In this document: in pieces, positions 45,000 to 52,798 of the stretch
Layout of the letters: each line of letters starts with the position of its first letter
How positions within the stretch are numbered: position 1 is the first letter of the stretch
Source of the DNA: Eubacteriales bacterium
GTDB taxonomy: Bacteria > Bacillota > Clostridia > Lachnospirales > Lachnospiraceae
Direction: 5' to 3'
NCBI GenBank assembly: GCA_030536995.1
Contig: JAUNOY010000018.1
Span: 1-59,228 of the forward strand
Length of the DNA stretch: 59,228 bases
Notes under the pieces: model-generated
The model's input: the letters and a program-made list of their open reading frames with translations, nothing else
Databases searched by the model: none
Told to the model about the DNA's origin: nothing
Position numbers and translations under genes: made by a program

Positions 45000-45949
45000 T
45001 GGCAGGTAAAAGAACAGGACTTGGAAGAGGCTTGGATGCTTTGTTTCCGGAAAAAACTTCCATATCAAAAGAGGCGGTAAAAAACCCGGCGACTAAAAAA
45101 ACAACAAAGCAGGAAGCGAAAACAGGTTCTGCGATATCAGAAGATACACCGGAGACAAAAAAAGGTGCACTGCTGGTTAAAATCTCCAGTGTAGAGCCAA
45201 ATCTTAATCAGCCGCGTAAACAATTTGATGAGGATGCATTGCTGGAATTGTCTGAATCGATCAAACAGTATGGAATATTACAGCCGATTCTTGTAACAGA
45301 AAAAAATAATTATTATGAAATTATTGCTGGAGAACGCCGCTGGAGAGCTGCTAAGCTTGCCGGGCTGAAAGAAGTACCGGTAATTGTGAAAGAGTTCAAC
45401 GAACAGGAACTTGTGGAAATTTCTTTGATTGAAAATATTCAAAGAGAAGACCTGAATCCTGTCGAGGAAGCAATGGCGTATAAACGTCTGATTGATGAGT
45501 TTCATTTGAAACAGGATGAAATAGCGGACAGAGTTGGAAAAAGCAGAACTGCAGTTACAAATTCTATGAGGCTTTTGAAACTGGATGAAAAAGTTCAGCA
45601 GATGCTTATAGATGAAATGATAACAGCAGGCCATGCCAGAGCAATACTTTCTATTTCTGATAAAGAAAAACAGGCTAATGTTGCAATGAAGGTGTTTGAT
45701 GAGAAGTTGAGCGTTCGTGAGACAGAAGCCCTTGTGAAGCATATATTGGAGCCTCCGAAGGAAAAGAAAAAAACGGTAAATACAACGGAAGATACAGTAT
45801 ATGAACAGTTAGAGGAAAGATTGAAAAGTATTGTCGGAACAAGAGTATTTATTCACAGAAAGAAGAACAATAAGGGAAAGATAGAAATAGAATATTATTC
45901 TAAGGATGATCTGGAACGAATTATAGACTTGTTTGAGACGATTGGTTAA
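44999..45949 (+). CDS. parB: Chromosome partitioning protein ParB/Spo0J
   Basis: A 316-residue ParB CTPase clamp that loads at parS. N-terminal basic peptide GRGLDALF (ParA activation), CTP-binding/arginine motif GERRWRAAKLAGL, and a helix-turn-helix DEIADRVGKSRTAVTN, then a C-terminal dimerisation region. Coupled to parA by TAATG. Three perfect parS sites flank the operon within 7.4 kb. Confidence 0.96.
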   Translation: MAGKRTGLGRGLDALFPEKTSISKEAVKNPATKKTTKQEAKTGSAISEDTPETKKGALLVKISSVEPNLNQPRKQFDEDALLELSESIKQYGILQPILVTEKNNYYEIIAGERRWRAAKLAGLKEVPVIVKEFNEQELVEISLIENIQREDLNPVEEAMAYKRLIDEFHLKQDEIADRVGKSRTAVTNSMRLLKLDEKVQQMLIDEMITAGHARAILSISDKEKQANVAMKVFDEKLSVRETEALVKHILEPPKEKKKTVNTTEDTVYEQLEERLKSIVGTRVFIHRKKNNKGKIEIEYYSKDDLERIIDLFETIG

Positions 45950-45962
45950 GGAGTCAGAAAAT

Positions 45963-46484
45963 ATGAGTGCTATATTTGACAATATGGGGATAGACCCAGG
46001 AATCATTATAATCATATTGATGCTTCTGTCCATCTTTCTGCTGGTAAAGGTTGTAAGCAATAATATGCGTCTCACTCGTCTGGAACGCAAATATAAGCTG
46101 TTTATGAAGGGCAGCGATGCACAATCTTTGGAAAAGGTATTCGTGAGAAAATTTAATCAGATTGATCGTCTTTATGAAGCGAAGGAGGATCATGAGCACG
46201 ATATTCTTTTTATAAAGAAGCTTCTTGAGCAGATGTTCAGTAAATATGGTGTGGAGAAGTATGATGCCTTTGACGATGTGGGAGGAAAACTGAGTTTTGC
46301 CCTTGCATTGTTAGATAAAGAAAATTCAGGTCTGATACTGAATGCGGTGCATAGCCGGGACAATTGTTTCCTTTATTTAAAAGAGATTGTAAAAGGGGAA
46401 TCTTATGTCATGTTAAGTCAGGAAGAAGTAGAAGCTCTCAGGAAGGCGGTAAACTTTGGGTTGGCAGAAATCGAAGAAGATTGA
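45963..46484 (+). CDS. DUF4446 family membrane protein
   Basis: A 173-residue protein with one N-terminal membrane segment (about 14-34, IIIIILMLLSIFLLVK) and a cytoplasmic domain including a helical region (RLTRLERKYKLFMKG) and DGGKLSFALALLDKENSGLI-type core. The ATG at 45963 follows AAGGAG and lies 13 bp after the parB stop. DUF4446 genes sit directly behind parB in many Clostridia, which suggests a role linked to segregation or the membrane, although none is proven. Confidence 0.88.
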   Translation: MSAIFDNMGIDPGIIIIILMLLSIFLLVKVVSNNMRLTRLERKYKLFMKGSDAQSLEKVFVRKFNQIDRLYEAKEDHEHDILFIKKLLEQMFSKYGVEKYDAFDDVGGKLSFALALLDKENSGLILNAVHSRDNCFLYLKEIVKGESYVMLSQEEVEALRKAVNFGLAEIEED

Positions 46485-46605
46485 TGAAATGGGATGTAAA
46501 ATTGTAAAAACAAACCTGTTTCTATAACGATAATGACTATTTTCCGAATAAAGCAGAAGATGCAGTTGAAAGTGAATAAAGGAAATATAAAATGTAAATA
46601 ATAAA

Positions 46606-46670
46606 GTAACTATTGTTATAATAAAGCCTGGATTCTCTGGAATGATACAGGTGTTTGTTGAAATAGTTAC
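46606..46670 (+). promoter_or_regulatory. Inverted-repeat leader before serS
   Basis: GTAACTATT (46606-46614) and AATAGTTAC (46662-46670) form a perfect 9-bp pair enclosing a 47-nt interior with CCTG/CAGG. It ends 20 bp before the serS ATG. A T-box is not visible (no GGTGG-type tRNA-acceptor-binding bulge), although serS genes often have one. Confidence 0.4.
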
Positions 46671-46689
46671 ATATTATAGGAGGAACATA

Positions 46690-47985
46690 ATGTTAGATAT
46701 CAAATTTGTGAGAGAAAATCCGGAAATTGTTAAACAGAATATCCGAAACAAATTTCAGGACAGCAAGCTTGAGCTTGTAGATAAGGTTCTCGAACTTGAC
46801 AAAGAAAACCGAGATATAAAAGGAGAGGTGGAAGCATTAAGAGCTGAGAGAAATAAAATCTCCAAACAGATCGGTGCGCTTATGGGACAGGGAAAAAGAG
46901 ATGAAGCAGAAGAAGTAAAAAAACAGGTTGCTGCTTCCGGAAGTCGTATTGATGAGCTTTCTGCAAGAGAGAAAGAAGTAGAAGAAGAGCTTCTTAAAAT
47001 CATGATGGTTATTCCGAATATCATTGATCCGTCTGTACCGATTGGAAAAGACGACAGCGAAAATGTTGAAGTTCAGAAATATGGTGAGCCGGTTGTTCCG
47101 GATTTTGAGGTACCATATCATACTGAAATTATGGAAAACTTCGATGGAATCGATTTGGAGAGCGCAGGAAGAGTAGCAGGAAATGGTTTCTATTATTTAA
47201 TGGGAGATATTGCGAGACTGCACTCAGCTGTTATTTCTTATGCTCGCGACTTTATGATTAACAGGGGCTTTACTTATTGTGTACCGCCTTTTATGATCAG
47301 AAGCAATGTTGTAACAGGTGTTATGAGTTTTGCAGAAATGGACGCTATGATGTACAAAATCGAAGGTGAAGATTTATACCTCATTGGCACAAGTGAGCAT
47401 TCCATGATTGGTAAATTTATCGATCAGATTATTCCGGAAGAGGAGTTGCCAAAAACTCTTACAAGCTATTCTCCTTGCTTCCGTAAAGAAAAAGGAGCAC
47501 ATGGTATTGAAGAGAGAGGTGTTTACAGAATTCATCAGTTCGAGAAACAGGAAATGATTGTTGTCTGCAGACCGGAAGAGAGTCCAATGTGGTTTGACAA
47601 ATTATGGCAAAATACGGTAGACTTATTCCGTTCTCTGGATATTCCGGTTCGAACACTGGAATGTTGTTCCGGTGATCTGGCTGACCTTAAAGTGAAATCT
47701 CTTGATGTAGAGGCATGGTCTCCACGTCAGAAGAAATACTTTGAGGTAGGAAGCTGTTCCAATCTTGGTGATGCACAGGCACGTCGCCTGAAAATCCGTG
47801 TAAATGGCAAAGATGGAAAGAAATATCTTGCACATACACTGAATAATACAGTTGTTGCACCGCCTAGAATGTTAATTGCATTCCTTGAAAATAATCTCAA
47901 TGCAGATGGTTCTGTAAATATTCCGACAGCCCTGCAGCCATATATGGGCGGAATGACCAAAATTGAGAAAAAGACCCGTGCATAG
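46690..47985 (+). CDS. serS: Seryl-tRNA synthetase
   Basis: A 431-residue class II synthetase. The N-terminal long coiled-coil arm (about 30-110, Lys/Glu-rich) contacts the long variable arm of tRNA-Ser. Motif 2 is FRKEKGAHGIEERGVYRIHQF and motif 3 is NNTVVAPPRMLIAFLEN. The ATG at 46690 follows AGGAGG by 5 bases, while an upstream in-frame ATG at 46642 lies in the leader hairpin. The SerRS hallmark TSEHSMIG is present. Confidence 0.96.
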   Translation: MLDIKFVRENPEIVKQNIRNKFQDSKLELVDKVLELDKENRDIKGEVEALRAERNKISKQIGALMGQGKRDEAEEVKKQVAASGSRIDELSAREKEVEEELLKIMMVIPNIIDPSVPIGKDDSENVEVQKYGEPVVPDFEVPYHTEIMENFDGIDLESAGRVAGNGFYYLMGDIARLHSAVISYARDFMINRGFTYCVPPFMIRSNVVTGVMSFAEMDAMMYKIEGEDLYLIGTSEHSMIGKFIDQIIPEEELPKTLTSYSPCFRKEKGAHGIEERGVYRIHQFEKQEMIVVCRPEESPMWFDKLWQNTVDLFRSLDIPVRTLECCSGDLADLKVKSLDVEAWSPRQKKYFEVGSCSNLGDAQARRLKIRVNGKDGKKYLAHTLNNTVVAPPRMLIAFLENNLNADGSVNIPTALQPYMGGMTKIEKKTRA

Positions 47986-48018
47986 AGCGTCTGTAAGCTT
48001 GTACAGGGAGGTGTTCCT

Positions 48019-48894
48019 TTGCACAGTTATTTAAGAGCAGTTGGTTTTTCCAATATCACAGAGAGAAAGAAAATGAAAGAAATCATTATGGATGTGGTAG
48101 AGACTTATGACGAGAAAGTTGTAGTGGAAAATCATCCGGATGGTGTGTTTGTTGAATTCTCTAAAAATTATGGATGTGATTGCGGAATTACCGTTTGCGG
48201 ACAGTACGATGAGAACAACGAATTTGAAGTAGAATACTCTTTTCCGTTTTTCAGAGGAACAGGAATTACTACACAGGAGAGTGTGGTAATAGAACGCCAT
48301 GCAGATAAAGAATCTTTTGCAGGTGCCTGTGATGATCTTCGGATAGGAGTCACATTGATTTTTTATTTACAGAATGCGGCAGAATATATGCTTGAAAAGC
48401 ATAAGAGCAGCATGTTCCCGGGTGGTCAACCCCTAACCCTTTCCGGGTTGGCCAGAGAGGGGAAAATCCTTTTTCCAGTGGAAAAAGATAAAGAGGCAGT
48501 AAAGGTTGAGCGTGAACTGACGAAAAACAGAAATCATCTGATGGCGGCTGCCAGAAATGGCGATGAAGAAGCAATGGAAAGTCTTACAATGGATGATATG
48601 GATACATATTCCATGATTTCCCGGCGTATAACAACAGATGATGTTTTTACAATTGTAGATTCTTATTTTATGCCTTACGGTATCGAATGTGATCAGTACA
48701 ATATTTTGGGTGAGATTCTGGACTACATGACATTTAGAAATATCGTTACAGGAGAAGAAATCTGTCAGCTTACGGTGGATTGCAATGATATGCAGTTTGA
48801 TATATGTATAAACAAAAAAGATTTACTTGGAGAACCAAAAGTGGGACGCAGATTCAAAGGTCTTATCTGGCTTCAGGGACAGTTACATTTTTAG
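48019..48894 (+). CDS. DUF3881 family protein
   Basis: A 291-residue cytoplasmic protein of a family common in Lachnospiraceae: HSYLRAVGFSNITERKKMKEI at the N-terminus, then a beta-rich domain with FVEFSKNYGCDCGITVCGQ and a C-terminal RRFKGLIWLQGQLHF. It contains no membrane segment or known catalytic motif. The TTG at 48019 follows GGGAGG by 8 bases; the first ATG is 18 codons inside. It lies 33 bp after serS and may be co-transcribed. Function unknown. Confidence 0.87.
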   Translation: MHSYLRAVGFSNITERKKMKEIIMDVVETYDEKVVVENHPDGVFVEFSKNYGCDCGITVCGQYDENNEFEVEYSFPFFRGTGITTQESVVIERHADKESFAGACDDLRIGVTLIFYLQNAAEYMLEKHKSSMFPGGQPLTLSGLAREGKILFPVEKDKEAVKVERELTKNRNHLMAAARNGDEEAMESLTMDDMDTYSMISRRITTDDVFTIVDSYFMPYGIECDQYNILGEILDYMTFRNIVTGEEICQLTVDCNDMQFDICINKKDLLGEPKVGRRFKGLIWLQGQLHF

Positions 48895-48918
48895 AATGCT
48901 TTCGTGACATAATAAAAA

Positions 48919-48934
48919 TGTTTCACGTGAAACA
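48919..48934. promoter_or_regulatory. parS site 3 (downstream of DUF3881)
   Basis: Perfect TGTTTCACGTGAAACA, 24 bp beyond the DUF3881 stop. With the other two it gives spacing of 2.5 kb and 4.8 kb. Confidence 0.97.
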
Positions 48935-48970
48935 TTTGAAAATGTAAAATAAAACAGCATCATTGCATCG

Positions 48971-49004
48971 TTAAAAGGTTCGGAGTAAAATCCGAACCTT
49001 TTAA
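48971..49004 (+). terminator. Terminator-like hairpin after DUF3881
   Basis: Perfect 14-bp arms TTAAAAGGTTCGGA / TCCGAACCTTTTAA with a GTAAAA loop. The T run is inside the arm. It lies about 77 bp after the stop. Confidence 0.8.
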
Positions 49005-49024
49005 TAAATTGTTGGAAAACCGAC

Positions 49025-49053
49025 TTGTAATTTTAGAGGAAATATAGTACAAT
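49025..49053 (+). promoter_or_regulatory. Promoter of the tRNA-like/tRNA-Arg transcript
   Basis: -35 TTGTAA (49025-49030), 17-base spacer, -10 TACAAT (49048-49053). The tRNA-like sequence starts about 21 bp after the -10. Confidence 0.6.
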
Positions 49054-49073
49054 AAGCGATGTTGAAAGAAATA

Positions 49074-49178
49074 GGTTCTCTTAGTTTAATGGATAAAACG
49101 GGCGCCTCCTAAGGAGGAACCAAGGTTATCACTTCCTGAAAAAACTTTTGGGTTCAAATCTAGTTAAGAAGAGTAAAA
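49074..49178 (+). pseudogene. tRNA-Arg(CCT)-like sequence with a disrupted anticodon stem
   Basis: The 5' half copies the intact tRNA-Arg 260 bp downstream: acceptor strand TTCTCTT, D-arm GTTT-AATGGATA-AAAC (stem intact), anticodon loop CTCCTAA. After the anticodon the sequence reads GGAGG rather than the complement of the stem, so an alternative CCTCC-TAA-GGAGG hairpin forms. About 30 unexpected bases then precede a weak T-arm (GGGTTCAAATC) and an acceptor-like AAGAAGAG. It could not fold as a normal tRNA. A promoter lies just upstream. Confidence 0.6.
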
Positions 49179-49242
49179 ATTGACACGAAGGTGTTATCCT
49201 AAAAGGGGAGTGCTTTGATGTCACCAACATGAAAAATAATAG

Positions 49243-49273
49243 TAATTAACAGCTTGAAAAAAGCTGATAATTA
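49243..49273. repeat. Interrupted 12-bp inverted repeat between the two tRNA copies
   Basis: TAATTA-a-CAGCTT and AAGCTG-a-TAATTA pair around GAAAA. It lies in the transcribed spacer between the tRNA-like sequence and tRNA-Arg. Confidence 0.6.
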
Positions 49274-49282
49274 AATAAAGGT

Positions 49283-49332
49283 TGCCATTACCAAAAAGCC
49301 GGAAAACCGCGTGTTTTCAAGGGAAAATGGCA
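49283..49332 (+). repeat. Structured spacer directly upstream of tRNA-Arg
   Basis: Outer arms TGCCATT (49283-49289) and AATGGCA (49326-49332) enclose an inner 6-bp hairpin GAAAAC/GTTTTC. It ends 4 bp before the tRNA 5' end and may guide tRNA processing or be remains of an inserted element. Confidence 0.45.
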
Positions 49333-49336
49333 TTTT

Positions 49337-49408
49337 GTCTCGTTAGTTAAATGGATATAACATGGTCCTCCTAAGACTAAATTATAGGTTCGATTCCTAT
49401 ACGAGACG
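49337..49408 (+). tRNA. tRNA-Arg(CCT)
   Basis: A 72-nt cloverleaf: acceptor GTCTCGT / ACGAGAC, D-stem GTTA / TAAC, anticodon stem TGGTC / GACTA with loop CTCCTAA (anticodon CCT, codon AGG), T-arm ATAGGTTCGATTCCTAT. Discriminator G, CCA not encoded. It is the intact counterpart of the decayed copy upstream. Confidence 0.93.
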
Positions 49409-49415
49409 GCCAGTC

Positions 49416-49463
49416 AAAAGCGTTCGATTATTAGCAGAAATGCAAATAATGGGGCGCTTTTTT
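49416..49463 (+). terminator. Terminator after tRNA-Arg
   Basis: AAAAGCG ... CGCTTTTTT, with inner ATTATT/AATAAT pairing, starts 8 bp after the tRNA and ends in six T. Confidence 0.8.
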
Positions 49464-49515
49464 GATAAGAAAAATGCATGATTTTATTGCTTTGAGGATG
49501 ATTTTCAGCTAATAC

Positions 49516-49695
49516 ATGGAAAACTTCAAAAACGATATCTTCGGAGATTATATCCGCTACACTCATGTCTCCTGCCATTCATATGTTGCCGTGAACATAG
49601 ATGGAAAAATATTAGTTGTAAATGGGGAAAATGACGCAGAGACAAAGGAAATCTATCAGAGAATAAGTGAGAAGGTGTCAAAGAAAAGAAAATAG
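49516..49695 (+). CDS. Small protein or C-terminal fragment, 59 residues
   Basis: The frame starts at an ATG (49516), directly after an in-frame stop, and codes for FGDYIRYTHVSCHSYVAVNIDGKILVVNG then ETKEIYQRISEKVSKKRK. The sequence looks like the C-terminal beta strands and helix of a bacterial PH-like (YcxB/DUF5673-type) domain. No clear ribosome site precedes it, so I favour a decayed fragment rather than a small gene. It converges on the kinase gene at 49806. Confidence 0.4.
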   Translation: MENFKNDIFGDYIRYTHVSCHSYVAVNIDGKILVVNGENDAETKEIYQRISEKVSKKRK

Positions 49696-49805
49696 TTGTC
49701 GGAAACGCTGAGAAGAAATTATTCTCAGTCAAATAACAAATTTTTCTATTTTTCTCATTTAGCAAATCTGTTTTAATAGCGTTGACAAATGTGTAAAATG
49801 GAACG

Positions 49806-50963
49806 CTACATTGAATGCTGTGCAAAAGTCACCTCGAAAATCGTTCCCCCAGTCTTGCCTGATTTGATACAAATACTGCCATCATGTACTCTAACGATTT
49901 CACGGACAAAAGCAAGACCTAGCCCTACGCCACCCAGCTCCCGGCTTCTGGATTTATCCACACGGAAGAATGGTTCGAACACTCTTTCCCTAAGCTCCTT
50001 TGGTATTCCGCTTCCCGTATCTTCTACAGACAGATAAACATGCTTGTTTCTCTGATATGCGGTTACTGTAACCTGTCCGAGCGGATGATTATATTTGATG
50101 GCATTCTCAACCAGATTGTATACAAGCCTGTAAATAAGGATATCACTGCCTATCATAGTGGCATCCTCACATTTCCCAATCAGCTTTATATTCTTTTCCA
50201 CGGCAAGAGGCTCAAGGTCTGCCAAAACCTCTTCAACAATAGCATCCAATATAATTTTATCATCCCTTCCCACCGTTTGAAGCTCACTCATGTCAAGAAG
50301 AGTCTTTACCATCCTGTTTAATTTATCATTTTGTTCCGTAACCATTTTTATGGTCTGCAAAGTGTCTGCATCATTTCCCGGGTGAGAGGCAGAATTATAT
50401 AAATCAAGCTGTACCTGCATTAACGCTAATGGAGTACGCAGCTCATGTGCTGCATTTGCAGTAAACTGTCTCTGTATCTCAAATGCTTCCGAAAGACGCT
50501 CAAGCATCTTATTATAAGAAATACCCAGCTGGTTCAGTTCCTTAACATTGTTTTCCTCTATTCTTGAATCAGACAGATTCTGAGCCTGTACCTCTTCAAT
50601 TTTATCTGAAAACTCCCTGATTGGTCTGAGTGCATGCCCGCTTATAAAATAAGTGACGACACCTCCCAAAAGTGCCAGCAAAACCGTGATTATCAGACTG
50701 TTTCTTTTATAGTCGGCCTTATTATTGTACACCTGAAACGAAAATTCATCCGCAAACTCATCCCACTTATCGTCCGGTATGCTGATATATATTTCATCTG
50801 ATTTGTTTCCCTTTTCATCCCACTGTGACTCTACCGCATCCTGCAGAGAATCGATGTAATGCACACCATTTTTATAGACAAACATAGTCAGGCAGCCACA
50901 TATAATAGCAATACACAATGTAGTAATGCACGTAAGTCTCCACTGTAGCGACATTCTTTTCAT
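49806..50963 (-). CDS. Sensor histidine kinase of the redox-module two-component system
   Basis: A 385-residue kinase with two membrane segments (about 11-33 and 88-110), an extracytoplasmic region of about 55 residues, HAMP, HisKA with ANAAHELRTPLAL, and HATPase boxes N (NLVENAIKYN), DTGSGIP and GGVGLGLAFV. It overlaps its regulator by 4 bp (ATGA), regulator first. The pair is divergent from the CxxC-peptide/4Fe-4S/TlpA genes and probably controls them; the signal might be redox state, which is inference. Confidence 0.92.
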   Translation of the reverse strand: MKRMSLQWRLTCITTLCIAIICGCLTMFVYKNGVHYIDSLQDAVESQWDEKGNKSDEIYISIPDDKWDEFADEFSFQVYNNKADYKRNSLIITVLLALLGGVVTYFISGHALRPIREFSDKIEEVQAQNLSDSRIEENNVKELNQLGISYNKMLERLSEAFEIQRQFTANAAHELRTPLALMQVQLDLYNSASHPGNDADTLQTIKMVTEQNDKLNRMVKTLLDMSELQTVGRDDKIILDAIVEEVLADLEPLAVEKNIKLIGKCEDATMIGSDILIYRLVYNLVENAIKYNHPLGQVTVTAYQRNKHVYLSVEDTGSGIPKELRERVFEPFFRVDKSRSRELGGVGLGLAFVREIVRVHDGSICIKSGKTGGTIFEVTFAQHSM

Positions 50964-51640
50964 CTGTCAGACTCCTCCCGTATTTTATAGCCTTCACCTA
51001 CCTTGTTCTGAATGGGATCATATCCCAGCTTCGCCTTAAGCTTTTTTCTAAGTGAAGACATATGTACCCTGATTGCTCCGCTAAAGCTGTCTGCCGTGGC
51101 ATCCCACACATGCTCTATCAGCTCCTCCTGACTCACCGGTCTGCCTATATTGATAAGTAAATATTCCAAAATACCATTCTCTTTTCTTGTCAGTGGAACC
51201 GGCGCTTCCTTTGCATATGCCTCGCGTTTAATCGTATCAAACTTTATTTCTCCGCATTTAAGACATATATCATTCTGTACAAATTTCCTTCTTGTCAGGC
51301 TTCTGATACGTGCCTCAAGCTCCTGCAGATGGAATGGTTTTTCCATGTAATCATTTGCTCCTGCATCCAGTCCCTCTACCTTATCAGCAATCTGACCTCT
51401 TGCAGATAATATCAAAACCTTAGTTTCATCATTGTATTTTCTAAGCTCCTTAAGAAGCTCCATGCCATCCATCCCCGGCAGATTCAAATCCAAAACTATC
51501 AGATCATAATTCTCCGACAGTATACATTCAAGAGCCTCTTTCCCATCATAACAGGTATCCACCTCATAACCGGCAGCATACAGACTCTTTGCAACCATAT
51601 CACATATTTGTTTCTCATCCTCAACAATTAATAATCTCAA
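50960..51640 (-). CDS. OmpR-family response regulator of the redox-module two-component system
   Basis: A 226-residue regulator: receiver with IVEDEKQICDMV, phospho-acceptor in LIVLDLNLPGMDG, switch Lys in ANDYMEKPFHL, and a winged helix ending in VGEGYKIREE. The TTG at 51640 lies 7 bases after AGGAG; the longer frame reads back through the divergent promoter. Coupled to the kinase. Its likely targets are the genes transcribed from the shared 93-bp intergenic region. Confidence 0.92.
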   Translation of the reverse strand: MRLLIVEDEKQICDMVAKSLYAAGYEVDTCYDGKEALECILSENYDLIVLDLNLPGMDGMELLKELRKYNDETKVLILSARGQIADKVEGLDAGANDYMEKPFHLQELEARIRSLTRRKFVQNDICLKCGEIKFDTIKREAYAKEAPVPLTRKENGILEYLLINIGRPVSQEELIEHVWDATADSFSGAIRVHMSSLRKKLKAKLGYDPIQNKVGEGYKIREESDR

Positions 51641-51733
51641 AATGTTCTCCTGCTTCTTAACAATAATTTTACAACCTGTATTGTATAATACCAAAGTCAG
51701 CTGGTCAACAATACAACAAAAAGGAGCAACATT
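51641..51733. promoter_or_regulatory. Divergent promoter region of the redox module
   Basis: 93 bp between the regulator and the CxxC-peptide gene. It contains TATAAT (51684-51689, plus) and overlapping symmetric pieces GTATT/AATAC, and a minus-strand TTGTTG/TATACA combination. The repeats TTGTATAATACC and CAACAATACAAC may be regulator sites. AAAGGAG provides the ribosome site of the plus-strand gene. Confidence 0.5.
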
Positions 51734-51877
51734 ATGTTGAAATACCAAAAAACATGTCAAATCATTCTGCTTATCCTTGGTGTATCCATGATAAGCTATG
51801 GTGCAGTCAGAGGTGAGGCGGCTACAGTGCTTGGTAAAGCAATAAAACTATGTTTGGAGTGTGTCGGAATTGGATAA
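51734..51877 (+). CDS. CD1871A-type CxxC small membrane protein
   Basis: A 47-residue protein: one membrane segment (about 8-24), an Arg-Gly-Glu step (RGEAATVL) and a C-terminal CLECVGIG with Cys40 and Cys43. It matches the short CxxC family (CD1871A) that precedes NapH-like 4Fe-4S genes in Clostridia. AAAGGAG is 7 bases before the ATG. Its 3' end overlaps the next gene. It was probably missed by length filters. A role in thiol-disulfide or electron transfer is inferred. Confidence 0.85.
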   Translation: MLKYQKTCQIILLILGVSMISYGAVRGEAATVLGKAIKLCLECVGIG

Positions 51878-52757
51878 GGAAAAGAAATTACTATCAAGAA
51901 AACTGGCAAAAATACGTGGCTGGATACAGGCCGCAGCAACGCTGCTGACCAATATTCATATTCCAAATTTATTTAAGGGTAAAATATATCAGGGCAATGC
52001 AAAAACAGTATGCGTACCCGGATTAAACTGCTACTCCTGCCCTGCCGCGACAGGAGCCTGTCCAATAGGGGCATTTCAGGCAGTTGTCGGATCATCAAAA
52101 TTTAAGTTTTCATACTACATAACCGGATTTTTTATTTTACTCGGTGTAACTCTCGGCAGATTTATATGTGGTTTTTTGTGCCCATTTGGATGGTTTCAGG
52201 ATTTACTTCATAAAATCCCCGGAAAGAAATTATCCACAGCCAAACTAAAGCCTCTTAGGTACCTAAAATATGTCATTCTTATTGTTTTCGTTATACTTCT
52301 TCCGATGCTTGTAACGAACTCTATAGGAATGGGAGACCCGTTCTTCTGCAAATATATCTGTCCTCAGGGTGTTTTAGAGGGGGCTATACCGTTATCTATT
52401 GGAAATGCTGCTATCCGTTCTGCTCTGGGAAAGCTTTTTTCTTTCAAGTGTATGATTTTAATTGTAGTGATTGTACTAAGTATCTTATTTTACAGGCCCT
52501 TCTGTAAATGGATTTGTCCGCTTGGAGCAATCTACTCATTATTTAATAAGGTCAGCCTGCTCAAAATCACCGTTGATAGCAGCAAATGTGTCGGATGCGG
52601 TCAATGCTCAAAGGCATGTAAGATGGGTGTGAATGTGTGTAAGACACCGGATCACCCCGAGTGCATACGCTGCGGTGCCTGCATAAAGGCTTGTCCGAAG
52701 GACGCCATCTGCTACCGGTTTATGGGAAAATCATGTCAAAAAAATGACAACAGATAG
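51861..52757 (+). CDS. NapH-like 4Fe-4S membrane protein
   Basis: A 298-residue (GTG start) or 295-residue (TTG at 51870, better spaced from GGAG) protein with about five membrane segments. Cysteine groups: CYSCPAATGACPIG near the N-terminus, two NapH-type CPxG loops (CGFLCPFGWFQ and CKWICPLGAIY), CKYICPQG, and a C-terminal two-cluster ferredoxin domain (CVGCGQCSKAC and CIRCGACIKACP). It likely moves electrons across the membrane to the thiol-disulfide protein coded next. Confidence 0.9.
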   Translation: MSELDKEKKLLSRKLAKIRGWIQAAATLLTNIHIPNLFKGKIYQGNAKTVCVPGLNCYSCPAATGACPIGAFQAVVGSSKFKFSYYITGFFILLGVTLGRFICGFLCPFGWFQDLLHKIPGKKLSTAKLKPLRYLKYVILIVFVILLPMLVTNSIGMGDPFFCKYICPQGVLEGAIPLSIGNAAIRSALGKLFSFKCMILIVVIVLSILFYRPFCKWICPLGAIYSLFNKVSLLKITVDSSKCVGCGQCSKACKMGVNVCKTPDHPECIRCGACIKACPKDAICYRFMGKSCQKNDNR

Positions 52758-52798
52758 CTATTAAACATTTTACTATTATTTTAAAGGAGAAATTACTC

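Noticed and set aside
46485-46689. T-box riboswitch for serS
   Set aside because: I looked for the T-box core and the antiterminator bulge and did not find them; only a simple inverted repeat is present.
49192-49257. Short frame HEGVILKGECFDVTNMKNNSN between the two tRNA copies
   Set aside because: Bounded by stops, no start or ribosome site and no recognisable family; could be a fragment but cannot be supported.
49074-49408. CRISPR or tandem tRNA array
   Set aside because: There are only two related units, of which one is broken; spacing and sequence do not repeat further.
49526-49825. A 99-codon minus-strand frame after the second histidine kinase
   Set aside because: It overlaps the kinase end and the better supported plus-strand frame at 49516; Phe/Ser/His-rich composition is typical of antisense.
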